Assembly: GCF_033807715.1 (NCBI RefSeq)
Contig: NC_084587.1
Coordinates: 27,779,017 to 27,843,016 of the forward strand
Reading direction: 5' to 3'
DNA length: 64,000 bases
From: Cololabis saira
Lineage: Eukaryota; Chordata; Actinopteri; Beloniformes; Belonidae
The translations under genes were made by a program, and so were the position numbers. Position 1 is the first letter of the stretch. Each line of letters opens with the position of its first letter. The notes beneath the pieces were generated by a model. That model saw only the letters and a list, made by a program, of their open reading frames with translations, made no database searches and was not told the origin of the DNA. Below, in pieces: positions 11,001-27,519 of the stretch.

Positions 11001-12192
11001 ACTCCATTTAAACAACAATGTTCTTTTTTTTACACAACAGGATTGTCATTAATTAACTCCTTATGTTTCTCCTTTGTTTTATAATAACACAAAAGATGAT
11101 TCAACGGATGTGTGTTATGGAGATCACATCTTGATAGATTCTTGTTATTCAAATACAAACATTGTTCACATTTGCACTTGATAATCACCCACTCTGACAG
11201 ATTTGTAAAATTTCCAGTGAACATATTTATTTGCTACTGGTCAACCTAATTGGTTGTATCAGCCGCACTTACCTTCCAGTCTTGGCTTTCCTGGTTGGTG
11301 TAAGTGTTAATCAGTGAGCTGTGGAGGAAAACATTAACCAAAAGGATCATTATTGAATTTTATTTTACAGTTTCAAAGGTCCCTCATTTAAACCTTGTAA
11401 TTATAACTCACAACAAAAGCAGCAAAGAACATGGAATGAGGAGAAAGTTTCAGTTCTGTGGCTGCATGCTCGTAAAAGTCGTAAAAATGTTAAACAAATG
11501 ACTGGTATCGAAGTTGGAAATATTATTAACTTTTGGGCTTTAGTGAAAGGCTGAGTGGTTGAATTTGAGGAAATACAAGTGAGTTGCATCATCCCACTAA
11601 GATAAAGCACATGTTATTTTATGCCAAACAAAAACCATCTGATACTTCCTTGGATGAAAGATTTCATTGTGCAGAAAACTGGTGCCATTGGTGGTCTTAG
11701 GGAGAGAATTTTTTTTTAAATGTGTTTACACTATGAATGTGGCGATGATGCTCTTTGGTACTGTACCTAACAGAGGTGTGTGAGCTCCTGTGGTTGTCAG
11801 TGCGGCAGCGGGTGAATGCACGCCAATCCACGACAGAAACCGGTAACTGAAAATGAAAAACACCATCATTAACTTTTTTATAAAGTTTTTTATAAACGTG
11901 TGTATAACCATTTGCTACTATTTTTAATTACTTTCTGCAGTCCGTTTCCTTGAAGAGGGTTGGAGCAGAGGATACAGGTGTTATTTGGGGTGAGGAAGGT
12001 GTTCACATCAACCACATAAGCTCCTTTTCGCTGCAGTGTGACCACGTCGAAGCCCTCCCCCACCAGATTGTGGCTTGGTACAAAAGGGGCAGATTCACAT
12101 TGGCTGTAGTTCCCGATCCTACAGGAAAGAGCAGGGCATAGAAAGACAAGCAGACTCAAGAAGAAAGGAGGTGAAATTGAACAGGAGTGCAT
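8054..12192 (-). CDS. Perforin-1-like pore-forming protein (3' end missing)
   Basis: Likely a secreted MACPF pore former of cytotoxic cells. Coding exons on the minus strand: 12192-11932, 11846-11767, 11318-11273, 10775-10633, 10517-10379, 10274-10194, 8733-8240, 8147-8054. All have GT-AG borders and matching phases, giving 446 codons. The start gives a hydrophobic signal peptide (about 1-24). The MACPF signature [13 protein letters not shown] (Y-G-T-H-Y-x6-G-G) is split across exons 5 and 6, which confirms that splice. A Cys-rich EGF-like stretch follows, then the start of a C2 domain ([16 protein letters not shown] in exon 7, [11 protein letters not shown] in exon 8). Exon 8 ends in a donor, but the rest of C2 (about 80-100 residues in the family) is not found down to position 1. 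The region beyond is all transposon, so the gene is either continued outside the window or truncated. Intron 6 carries a TTAA element. It could be any of several teleost perforin paralogues. Confidence 0.85.
9755..9871. mobile_element. Small GC-rich foldback element
   Basis: The ends TTTATGGTTCCGCGTTA and TAACGCGGAACCATAAA are perfect inverted copies. The body continues as an imperfect hairpin around CCTACGCCGTAGG. Related sequences occur at 26425-26558, in copy B (3990-4200) and in copy A. No coding capacity. Confidence 0.8.
9937..9960. repeat. Perfect 24-bp palindrome
   Basis: The sequence GCGGATCGTTAC is followed immediately by its exact reverse complement, without a spacer. It lies inside the TTAA element. 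Confidence 0.95.
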
Positions 12193-13538
12193 GGTTGGAG
12201 GTGAAAAAAATCTTTAGACAAAGAGAGTAGAAAGGAAAAAGATAAAACAGAAAAAAACATAACAAATCATAATTTTAACTGTTGATGTATAAATGGGGGT
12301 TTTCTGTTTTACAGTACGCTTAATGTATCTTTTAAAGAGCCTGTTCATTATTAGTATCAATTTAACTATACTTTAGTGTTACTAAAGTATGCAGTGAACA
12401 TGTGAAACAGCGTCACGATTCAAAATAAGCTTTGTTGTACATAAAAATGAATAAATAAGTAAATTAAATCTGAAGTCGAACATTAATTATTTGGGAAAAT
12501 ATGGAGTTGAAACCTCAACTCTTCATTAGTCTCTATTATCCACTGGTAACAACGTTCACTTTTGAAGGCAGTTGACTTCATGGATAAGATGTAAAAGCGT
12601 AATTGTTACTGCAGTTTTTGCATTTGAATTGCATTTGCATTGTCTTCTTATACTTTGTGAGAAAGCATGTCTTCTGTCAGCACCAATGCATGATAGCTAA
12701 AGCTGATAATGTATTCATCCAGAACTGAGAATAGTTGACAACAAATCTATTGTTTTGAATTGGGTTCTATCTATGTTTAATAGATAGAGATAAAGTCTAC
12801 AACTTCTTAAGGATAAAAAAGATTTCCTGTAAACTCCAGTAATCGATCAAGGAAAACTACAACACAAAGAGATTGCTGACAAATAGATGTATTATACAAT
12901 GGCAGCTATGTACTGTATGTTTGACCCAGCTAATTGAAAGAAACAGAGAATCATGTGGTTGACATCAGTAAATCCCCAAAATAAAAATATAAATCATAAT
13001 TTAAGTCTTTATGCTCGAAGTGCATGAGTGATCATCCTTTGATCCATACAGTGCAGACAATTTGTAATCAAACTAGGATCCCACTAAGTTGTGACAAGTT
13101 TATTACATGAATCATTTATTTTCTAGGGCTTTAAGTTTTAAAAATATCTCTAGACTGTCATATTCACTGCAAGATAAGTAGATCATAAAGTTAAAACCAT
13201 CACTATCAACAAAAAGTCCCACAGCACAAAAGCTATCTGTCGCACATAAGAATAAGAAGTCATTTCAGGTCATTTTTCCTCTGTAAAATAATCCATACCT
13301 TAATTACGCATTCTGTCTGCTGCATAATGCAGTCATGCAGTATTTTAAAATAAGACATTTTCCCATTTTGTTTTAAAAATAGTGTGTACCTGTTCCAGAT
13401 GCAAAAAAATGTTGCTGCTGCTGGACCCTTCCAGTAGCCTGAATGAAATGGTGCAGGACAGAGAATGACTGAGCCTTTATCAAAACCTAGCTGAAGATTA
13501 CCGGTAAATGAGAAAAAAGGTAAAGATTACAGCTTTGG
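12193..13538. other. Non-coding 5' flank of the perforin-like gene
   Basis: AT-rich sequence with no credible coding exon. It should contain the perforin promoter and any untranslated first exon, but I see no decisive motif. The next recognisable feature is the inverted-repeat element from 13539. Confidence 0.5.
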
Positions 13539-13988
13539 ATGTCACGGCTCAAAAGACAGAGAACCCAAAAGCACAACACCAAACAGAATCAGAGTCCAAG
13601 ATGCTTTAATCGGGTCAAAGGCGGGCAGGGGTCAAAAACCGGGAAGACAGGCAGATCAGGCAAACAAATCCGAAGGGGCAGGCAAACATCCAAAAACCGG
13701 GAATCAGGTAGGGTCGCAGGGTTTGCAGACAGGCAGGCAGGCAGAAAACAGATCAGAATCGGAAAGCGAGGCATAAACACTCGACAATCTGGCAACAGGA
13801 AGGTGGAAATGGGCCGGTATATAAGGGGAACTGATGATGAGGAAACCAGGTGTGGAGCCTGGCAGGGAAGCACAGGTGAAGGGAATGAGTGAATTTCTGG
13901 CTGATGCGGGTGGCAGGATCTGGAATGATAGGAGAGTCAGTTAAACAGTAAAAAAAAAACCCTATCCTACACTGTGAAACCGTGACAT
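13539..13988. mobile_element. Inverted-end repeat element (ATGTCACGG termini)
   Basis: A 450-bp unit starts ATGTCACGG and ends CCGTGACAT. Its interior is rich in CAGGCAGG and CAAAAACCGGGAA motifs. Purine-rich repeats of this kind are frequent in fish genomes. No protein can be supported. Whether it is a MITE or LTR-derived is undecided. Confidence 0.6.
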
Positions 13989-14529
13989 TGGACGTCAGAA
14001 GAAAAGTGAACGGCAATTATGAGGTGATAAAGACCAAACAAAATCAGACAACAAAGTGCACATTGCCTCTAACCTTAAATTGTATTGATGTCATATATAT
14101 ATATGTGTGTCCCTAATTGATCACACATGATAAACATTTTTAGTACAAAGGTGAATCTTCTCACTTTTCTTTTCTTAATTTTATCATTACCCAGAAACCG
14201 CTGATACAGCTGGATTTTTTTTATTTTAGTCATTAAAAACCAACATAACTGATGAATAAACATGTTTGTTTTGGTTGGAATATTTGAAGATGCTCTTAGA
14301 AGCAAAGAAAATGTTGTTTTAAAGAAAACCCCCTATAAAATATACACAAACTTTATATTGATTTGACAGGGTTCAAGGAGTCGCAGAGAAAAGCCATGCT
14401 TTATACTCGTCACTATTAAAATTACAGCCAACCCTCTCTCCTGCATCACATTTTGTGTCACTTATTCATTTGTGTTGCCAAAAAGAAAATCTATTTGACC
14501 TATGGATTGTTTCTTCTGGAAACAAAATG
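13989..14529. other. AT-rich spacer without recognisable feature
   Basis: There is a short TA-rich microsatellite near 14093-14104 and no coding signal. The left boundary of the LINE lies at or just before 14530. Confidence 0.5.
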
Positions 14530-15885
14530 ATTGAATGTAAGTAAGTCATAATTTTTTGGTATACTACGTGTGTTAATGTGCAAGAATGAGAGGTCATCTT
14601 TCTTATTAAATTGATCACTGATATATTTGAAGTCCTCTTCCTAGAGATAACTGCAATCAGACATCAGGGTTTGTTTCATGTTAAATATACAATTCATATT
14701 TGGGTCATTGTTACACAATATATCACTTGAGGGTGAGTCACCTCTGATTAAAACCTCAGCAGGTTCAAGGGTGACTATACTGGTTGGCATGACCTTTGGC
14801 TTCTTAGATTGGTGGTCAGACAAAATGTTAAGCTCAGCATTATCAACGTGACTAAAAAGAAATGGGTCCTTGTATTCCATGATTGGATTAAGTAAACAAG
14901 TCCATCTACTGTAGGAAGATCATCATGTGTCCACATAATGGAAATATGACTGAAATGTAAATTTCTGGGTCCACTTGGTTCAGTCTTTGATTCTTGATCC
15001 TCTTTGGTTTGACAATCAGGTGGTCATAGCTGATGCTCCTTCATAGCAGGGATAAGCTCTGCTCTCTTCTTGCAGAGAAAGTCGGAGAAGTCCTCATTGA
15101 TGTAGATAGAAGTTTTCTGGAGCTCAGTTCTGGCCTTATAAAGGATGAGTTCTCTGTCCTTAAATATCAGTAGTTTCACTACCACAGTCTGGATTTGTCA
15201 CCATTTTGTTTAAGTTTTCCAATTTTTATGAGCCCGCTCAATTTCAATGTCTTTGGGATCCAGCTTGAGATTTTTTGTAAATATCTCACAAACTTTGTTT
15301 TCAGTTTCCGCCCATGTTCCAGATTCCTTATCTGGGCCTAGCCCTTCTATAATAATATTATTTCTCCGGCTTTGATTCTCCAAGTAATCCATCTTGGCAA
15401 CACAGTCAGAGTGCGGGGACTTGATGAGAAGATGAGGGAACATTTAGAAGATCAGATTCAATGGACATCAGCTTTCTATCCATGAGTTAAAGTCATCAAT
15501 TTCTTTTTGGGAGAATTGCAAGCTTGTTTTGAGATCTTGAACTTCTCTAACAAGCCCATCAATACGACTGTTGGCAGAGTCTAACACTATCTGAAGGACT
15601 TAAAATTTGCTTCCTGGCTGTCGGTTCAGCATTTGTTCATAGAAAATATTTTGTTGTTCAAGAGCTTCTTGTAGTGTCTCCCAAGTAATACAATCTTTGT
15701 CATTTTGCAGTTTTTTACTTTTATGCCGAGTTGTAGACATTATGGTGGTGCTGGTGAGTAGGTTGTTGAAAAGAGAAGTTTAATTTCTCACTCACCTTTC
15801 CCTCACGTTGCTGTTGTGACCTGGTCAGCTGGTGGTTGCTTGCTACTGTTGCCTGGTCTTCAGCTAGTGGCTAGTCTGCTCCCTC
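14530..15885 (-). mobile_element. L2-like LINE, inverted 5' segment (ORF1 and start of ORF2)
   Basis: Read on the minus strand, ORF1 starts at 15740 (MSTTRHKSKKLQND). It continues through a coiled-coil stretch and an RRM-like region (NQSRRNNIIIEGL; DIEIERAH at 15230-15400), interrupted by stops and frameshifts. At the left edge the minus strand reads the start of the endonuclease (LSFLHINTRSIPKNYDLL, 14540-14610). The endonuclease then continues on the opposite strand from 15890, so this segment is the element's 5' part turned round. Confidence 0.75.
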
Positions 15886-15889
15886 AGCT

Positions 15890-18323
15890 GAGGATGCTAA
15901 ATCACACCTTCTCTGCAGTGGGAGTCTCAGATAGTTGGTTAAACCATGAAAATGCTGATATGTATGGTATCGAGAATTAGAGTGATGTATATAGATGTAG
16001 AGAGGATAAAGTACGCGGAGGATCTTCACTGTATGTAAACAACTGTTTAGAGTATAAGGAAAGGCCTGATATTGAAAAATGCTTCATGTCCTTTAGAGAG
16101 AGTGTTTTTATTGAAACTTATAATCATACTGTCATTGGATGTATTTATAAACCACCAAATTTCAGTATAAGTGACTTTAGCTCTCATTTGGCAGATGTGC
16201 TTGACATTATATCCAAAGAGAGAAAAGATTGTTATATAATGGGAGATTTTAATATTAATATAATAGATTCTGAATTTTTGGATATAATGTTTTCACACTG
16301 TTTTCACCCTGTGATCTGCAAGCCAACTAGAGTGACTGATATTTCAGCCACACTGATTGATAATATTTTCACTAATGTGTTTGATAAAAAAAAATGAATT
16401 CAGGGATCCTTTGTATGGACATATCAGATCATCTTCCAATTTTTGTTATGACTTCTGTACATTTATCTATTAAGGACGATGACTCTAACCCATCTACTTG
16501 AGCATCTTCCATGGGATACTGTTTTGGATTCAAATGACCCACATAAGGCTTATACCCTATTCATAAATGAAGTAACTAAATCTTACAATGTTGCCTTTCC
16601 TGAAAAGAGAAAGAATTCTAAACCTCATTCTAAACCAACAAAGCCATGGATAAGCACATGAATTATCAAGTCCCTTAGAAATAAACATAAACTGTACAGA
16701 AAATATCTTTCTAAACCCATTCCATTCTACCGTAAGCAATTTATACAATACAAAAACAAATTAAATCATATTATTAGAGGGGCAAAGAAACACTACTTTA
16801 ATGCCGAACTCTACAAGTGTAAAAATAATATGAGGGCACTATGGAGTATCATTAATAAAATTCTTAATAAAAGGAAAAAAAACAGAAATCTCTTCCCAAT
16901 GAATCTAAAGTTAATGGATCACTCATAAATGATCCTGCAACTATAGCCCACAACTTTAACCAGTTTCTTACTGAAATTGGACCAATGCTGGCCTCTAAAA
17001 TCCCTGTAGTCAATGAAAGTCCCCTCCAATTTATGACAACACCCCCTACTGGTGAATTTAATCTAAACCCTGTTACCTGCAGTGAAGTCTGTAGGATATT
17101 AGACCCCCTGAGGAATTCTGCACCAGTGCAGAACTACTTAAAGTGGTTTCTGATGCCATTGCCAAACCACTGACACATATACGGTATTTAACTTGTCTTT
17201 TACTAAAGGAATTGTGCCATAGTAATAGAAAATGGCCAGAATTATTCTTATATACAAGGCTGAAGATCCTGCAATATATACTACCTATAGACCCATTTCC
17301 ATTTTACCCTCTATCTCAGAAAAGCTAGCTTGCAATAGATTGTTTAATATTTCATTATTGTCAATGAAGCTCAGCAAACATCAATATGGCTTCAGGAAAT
17401 CACATTCTACTTATATGGCCATTACCCATCTCACTAATGAACTTCACAGAGCAAATGATAACAAAGAATACACTATAGGAATTTTTTTAGACCTATCAAA
17501 AGCCTTTGACACTGTTAACCACCATATTTTGTTACATAAATTGAAATATTTGGGACTGGATGAACAGGCATTATTGTGGTTTTCCAGTTACTTAGAGCAG
17601 TGGTCCCCAACCCCCGGGCCGCGGCCCGGTACCGGGCCGTGGGTCATTTGGTACCGGGCCGCACAGAGAGAGAAAAAAAAAAAAAAAAAAATTTTGATGA
17701 AAAAAAAAAAAAAAAAATTATTTTTTTTTTTAATTAAAAAATAAATTTTGTAGATGATGGATGTCTCTCAAACTGATGGTTCACAATGTTTTTATTCCTT
17801 GGATGTAAATACACTGCAAACACACCGTAAGAGCTATAAAGGAATAAAATAAAATAAAATAGTTAGTCTTTCTACATTCATATAAGTTTAACTTAAATAC
17901 AGACCGACGCAGCTGCTCGCTCGGTTGGCAATAAAGCTTCCACAATACATGAGCGACCAAACTCAAGCTGGACATAAATACGGTATAAAATTTGCACAAA
18001 TCCTCATCAGCAGGTGCTTTTTGTGTCAGTTAGGCTCCACTTTAGCATTCAAGACACTAGTTTAGTCTTTCAGACACACTTTCTACTGCCGTTAAACTTT
18101 TACCATTAAAGTCCGAAGCGCCGGATGTTTACGAGGTCTCGGCGAGACGCCTTCAAAATAAAAGCACTAAATATCGGTCTACTTAATATGTAACAATAAA
18201 ATAAAAGCCTGGCTTTAAATAACGTTAATGAGAAAACAAACATAAAAACACATTTATAAAAACACTGATATTATAAGTAATTTACAATTTCCATTATTTC
18301 ATTTTATTTCTTCAAAAATGATG

Positions 18324-18355
<32 letters not shown>

Positions 18356-19765
18356 CTAACTTTTTAATGCCGGTCATTTTATTTAGTTTTTATCAGCTAC
18401 ACCTTTAGATTGGGCCGTGAAAATATTGTCAGACATTAAACCGGTCCGCGGTTCAGAAAAGGTTGGGGACCACTGACTTAGAGCACAGAAAACAGTTTGT
18501 TGCTTTTAAAGGAGGGAACTCTCCTCCTCTTATTATAAACTGTGGTGTCCCCCAAGGATCAATCCTTGGGCCATTGTTATTTCTTATATATATTAATGAT
18601 TTACCCAACGTTTCAGATCAGTTATCTAAAATGTTATTTGCTGATGATACTAGTTTTACTCACAAATCCTAATAATGTAATTATGAAAGTTGTTAATGAG
18701 GAAATAGAAAAAAAATGGTTTGAAACTAACAAATTTCATTCTGTTTAGTCACAATTACAAGAAACACATTGAAAATTTAACAGTAATGATTGATAATGTT
18801 TCAACAGCTAATGGTAAATCGATGCTAATTGATGAAAACCTATTATGGAAACCTCATATTTCACTAATTTCATCTAAAATTGCAAAAAAACATTGGAATA
18901 ATTGGGAAAATCCTTTATCTCCTCAACACAAAAGTTTCACTCAACCTTTATTACTCTATGATTTATCCCTTTATTAGTTACTGCAACATTGCTTGGGCCT
19001 GTACTCACCAAACAAAATTACAACCAATTCTTAGGTTGCAAAAACGAGTGGTGAGAATCATTGCCTCTTCGCCTCTAAGAAGTCACTCGTTACCTTTGTT
19101 TCGCAAATTTGGCATCTTTAATATCTATCAGATTAATAACCTCCAAATTGCTCAATTTGTATATGGTTCTTTAAATAAAACTCTTCCTAACTCTTTTGAC
19201 AATTTCTTTTCCCTGACAAGAAATTCAACCCCTAAGCTTCCCAGCTTCGGCCCCCACAATCGCAAACTATTACATCTCAATTTAAGATCTTTTACAGAGG
19301 TTCCAAGATATGGAATTCACTTCCTCCCCACCTTGTCAAACTTTCTCATGAATTATTTAATAAATCTGTAAAACATATTTTGCTATATCAATAGCTTAAT
19401 AATATGATGTAAACTTCTACTTACTCACATTTGTCTTTTTTCCCTATTTTTATACAGTATTGTAGTTTTTTCTTTCTTTCCTTTGTCTTTTCTAGTTTTC
19501 TGGGTATGTACCTTTTTCTTTACTTTGTGTGTGCGTGCGAGTGTGCATTGTGTGAGCGTGCTGTGCGCGTGTGTGTGCTGCGTATGATATGCATTTTATG
19601 TCCATGATAATGTCCATTTTTATGCTAATTTAAGGAAGTCCTCTTGTCAAGCCCCTAGAGGGTTTTTTGGACCTCCATATATGCTGTCTATTGTTTTTTA
19701 TGGTAATTGTATTACTGACTTTTTAATATGTGCTAAATAAAAAAATCAATATCAAATCAAAATTG
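15890..19765 (+). pseudogene. L2-like LINE, forward 3' segment: endonuclease C-terminus and reverse transcriptase (broken)
   Basis: From 15894 the frame reads endonuclease (VGVSDSWLN, then CIYKPPN and YIMGDFNINI). The reverse transcriptase follows: YRPISILPSISEKL, YGFRKSHST, IFLDLSKAFDTVNHHIL, GVPQGSILGPLLFLIYINDL and the catalytic motif LFADDTSF (about 18,630). The C-terminal region ends near 19370. A 3' UTR and an A-rich tail (AATAAAAAAATC) close it at about 19,765. Stops, frameshifts and a hAT MITE between SSYLE and LEHRKQF make it dead. The motif set fits the L2/CR1 group; the exact clade needs a phylogeny. Confidence 0.85.
17598..18475. mobile_element. hAT MITE inside the LINE reverse transcriptase
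   Basis: It starts CAGTGGTCCCCAACC and ends GGTTGGGGACCACTG, a perfect 15-bp inverted repeat. It is flanked by the 8-bp duplication ACTTAGAG (17590-17597 and 18476-18483). Removing the element and one ACTTAGAG rejoins the reverse transcriptase frame. It is 878 bp, AT-rich inside, with a TTA run near 18330-18355 and no transposase. Confidence 0.93.
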
Positions 19766-21621
19766 AGGGGAAAATATATAAATAAATAAGTCTAACATCC
19801 CGTCAGAGGTATTTTCCATCACAATAATCCGTGTTTATAATTTCTAATATGTTTTTTCATGTCTCCACTTGCACTTCGGACCACTTCTTTAAATGGTTAA
19901 CTTCCTCCACCTCCTTTGGATGTGATTCAGGGCAGCATTTTCTGCCCAACGACCAGTTATTGAACTAATATAGTACCATTCATCATAAAAAAAATGTTAA
20001 GTCCGACTGTCTCCTGATCACTATGTAACTTTGAACAATTTGAACAACCAGAGTTCAAACGACAATGATTTAGATGTGTTTGTCTTACTTCAGCAGTACA
20101 AACTACACTGAAACTCTTATCATGTTGTAATGACATGTTAATATAAGACGAATGAGCAGCTTACTTTATTCATACTTCAGTCATGCAGTATAGGCTACCA
20201 ACTGCCGCAACATGATGAATAAAATAACGTATTACAAATGAAATATAATTAAAACTCGAACAAATAGGGCCTATGTCAAAATGCCATAAGAATAACAGTC
20301 ATTTTGGTGTAATAGTATTATAAACACAAATGTAAATAAAAAATAAAAGTATTTGCAATAATAATGTTTGTTTCAGTACCATGAACATTCATCATTACCT
20401 GCTGAGTCGCACCAGATCAGGGTTTCTGTAATTCATCCTGGTACACGGATGGTGACCAATTATAAGAGAGATGCATTCAAAACCTGTTTTAAACCTCTTT
20501 TTTTTCCCCTCTCTCTCTCTAATACAAGTTTTAACAGCTGGGAAATTGGTAAGAAAACCCCTGCTGCTTGTCCCTGTATGCAAGTCCAAACCAAATGTCT
20601 GAGTAAAATAAAGCAACTTTTTGATGCTCCCATTTAACAATGTTCTTTTTTGTTTTGGGGATAAAGAATTATTACAAACTTGTGTATTTTTGTACTTCGG
20701 AGGTGGAATACTTAAGTTAGCCATCAAAGCAGAACACAGCAGGAGGTATTCTAATTTATTAGTGAGATGAAAACACAAGTACACTGAGATAACTATAAAT
20801 CATTTGATCTGTTCATACATTTGAAAGAAATTATTTTTTACTTTTGGTTTGATAGTTGGAACAGGAATTATCCTAACACAGATTGCTCTGCCAGAGCATC
20901 TCCAATGTAATTCTCAAAAAAGTTTCCATCAAAATAATAAACATAAAAAAAATAAATATAAAATAGATGATAGACCATGCTTTCCACTGTTTATTGTGCT
21001 GATGAATATGGGTCCAGAAAAAATAGACAAAAAAAAGAAAACTTGTTTCATTTTTTAATTAATTCCCCAACGACAACAGTGTTAACATTTCATTTGAATA
21101 TTGATGCTGTTGAGCTTATTGTTTAAACCTGGGACCCTTCAGTGGTGCCATCTCGGCATATCCCGTGGACAAACCAAGCACTTTTTAAAACAGCTAAGAA
21201 CACAAGTAATTCTGCTTCTGAATATTTGCTGAAGACAGAAATGTAAAATAAATGCTAACATTTATGTGTAAAGAACTCTGAATAACAGTGATTTCTCCAT
21301 CTGCAATGATCTGCATTGTCTTGAAAACATTTTAAACATCTTAATGAACATTTTTCAAAACAGTACAGATACAGGAACGGCTTTGGCACGCTTTGGTAGA
21401 AACCAGAAGAAAGAAAAAAAAAAAAAAAAAAAACTTACAATGAGTGGTCCTTTTTATAGACATGCACATAACAATTACTGACCCTTCCAAGCGCATCACT
21501 AAACTTTTCCCAAGTGTTTTCGGGGAGCAGTCACTTCAACAGGCACAGATGTTTGTCCAGCAATGCCATGGTTAGTAAAAGCTCAAAGTCTTTAGGAACG
21601 ATATGATTTTCAGAATTATGA
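19766..21621. other. Intergenic sequence between LINE and pin1
   Basis: AT-rich sequence with no exon, RNA gene or bounded element I can support. Poly-A runs lie near 21415-21433. pin1 runs towards it, so its 3' UTR probably ends near the AATAAA at 21623. Confidence 0.5.
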
Positions 21622-21622
21622 A

Positions 21623-21628
21623 TTTATT
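21623..21628 (-). terminator. Candidate pin1 polyadenylation signal
   Basis: TTTATT on the plus strand reads AATAAA on the minus strand, about 195 bp after the pin1 stop codon. It is supported by position only. Confidence 0.45.
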
Positions 21629-21821
21629 CATACTCATTTGACAGAGCTTGGAACAAACGGTCCCAGCTAAAACAATGTGATACAGGCTGTAAGCGTCTTC
21701 TTGTTTTGTTTTTGGGGGAGGGCGGAGTGTGTCATTGACATCAACTGCAAATCTGGTCGTCTTAAACTGTGTACGAGTAGAAATAAAAAGGGGGGGAGGT
21801 AAAGAATGCGGTGTCTTGCTA

Positions 21822-26920
<5,099 letters not shown>

Positions 26921-27510
26921 GGTATTCTGTGCAGCAGCAGCTTTTTAAATGTAATTGTAATGTAGCAGTAGTGCGACAGACAGTTGCAGCAGCCAAGTAC
27001 ACGACAACTGGTACTGGTTTACGGCACGAGTTGTTTTCAGAATATGGCCCGCCCCCCGAGGGGCTATTCCGTCTCCTGATTGGTTCACAGAACTGCCAGT
27101 CATCCATTCGTTGATATCATTGGCTGAGACGCCACCACGCAGCTAAAGCGGCTCTTTAGCTCAACCGAGAGCGTTCCAGAAAACATCAGCGACTGAAGAC
27201 TTGTTGTTGCTGTATAACTTTATACGTACGTATGGCTCCTATAGAACATCACAGCTATTCATGTTTTGAGACCAAAACGGCATTTTCATGAATTTGTCCG
27301 TGAATAATGGCTTTGCGACGGTGTTGTGAGCCTCGTGTAGCCAGCGAGCTACACAAAACCGTGTTGATTTCTTATGTTTCACCATCTTCCAAACTACCTC
27401 ATTAATGATTAGATCCACCTGTTAACCTTCAACGGGGTTACTTTAAGATGGGATGTTTTAATGCAACCCGAAATGTTCAAATGTACTTAACTCTCTTCTT
27501 CTCCTGGCAG
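26921..27510. promoter_or_regulatory. Head-to-head pin1/ubl5 promoter region
   Basis: pin1 starts at 26920 (minus) and ubl5 translation starts at 27520 (plus). Two ATTGG (inverted CCAAT) boxes lie at 27079-27083 and 27119-27123. There is no obvious TATA box. A strong acceptor just before the ubl5 ATG (CTCCTGGCAG, ending 27510) implies an untranslated ubl5 first exon within this region, so the shared promoter is probably about 27.0-27.25 kb. Transcription starts are inferred. Confidence 0.65.
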
Positions 27511-27519
27511 AGATTGAAG

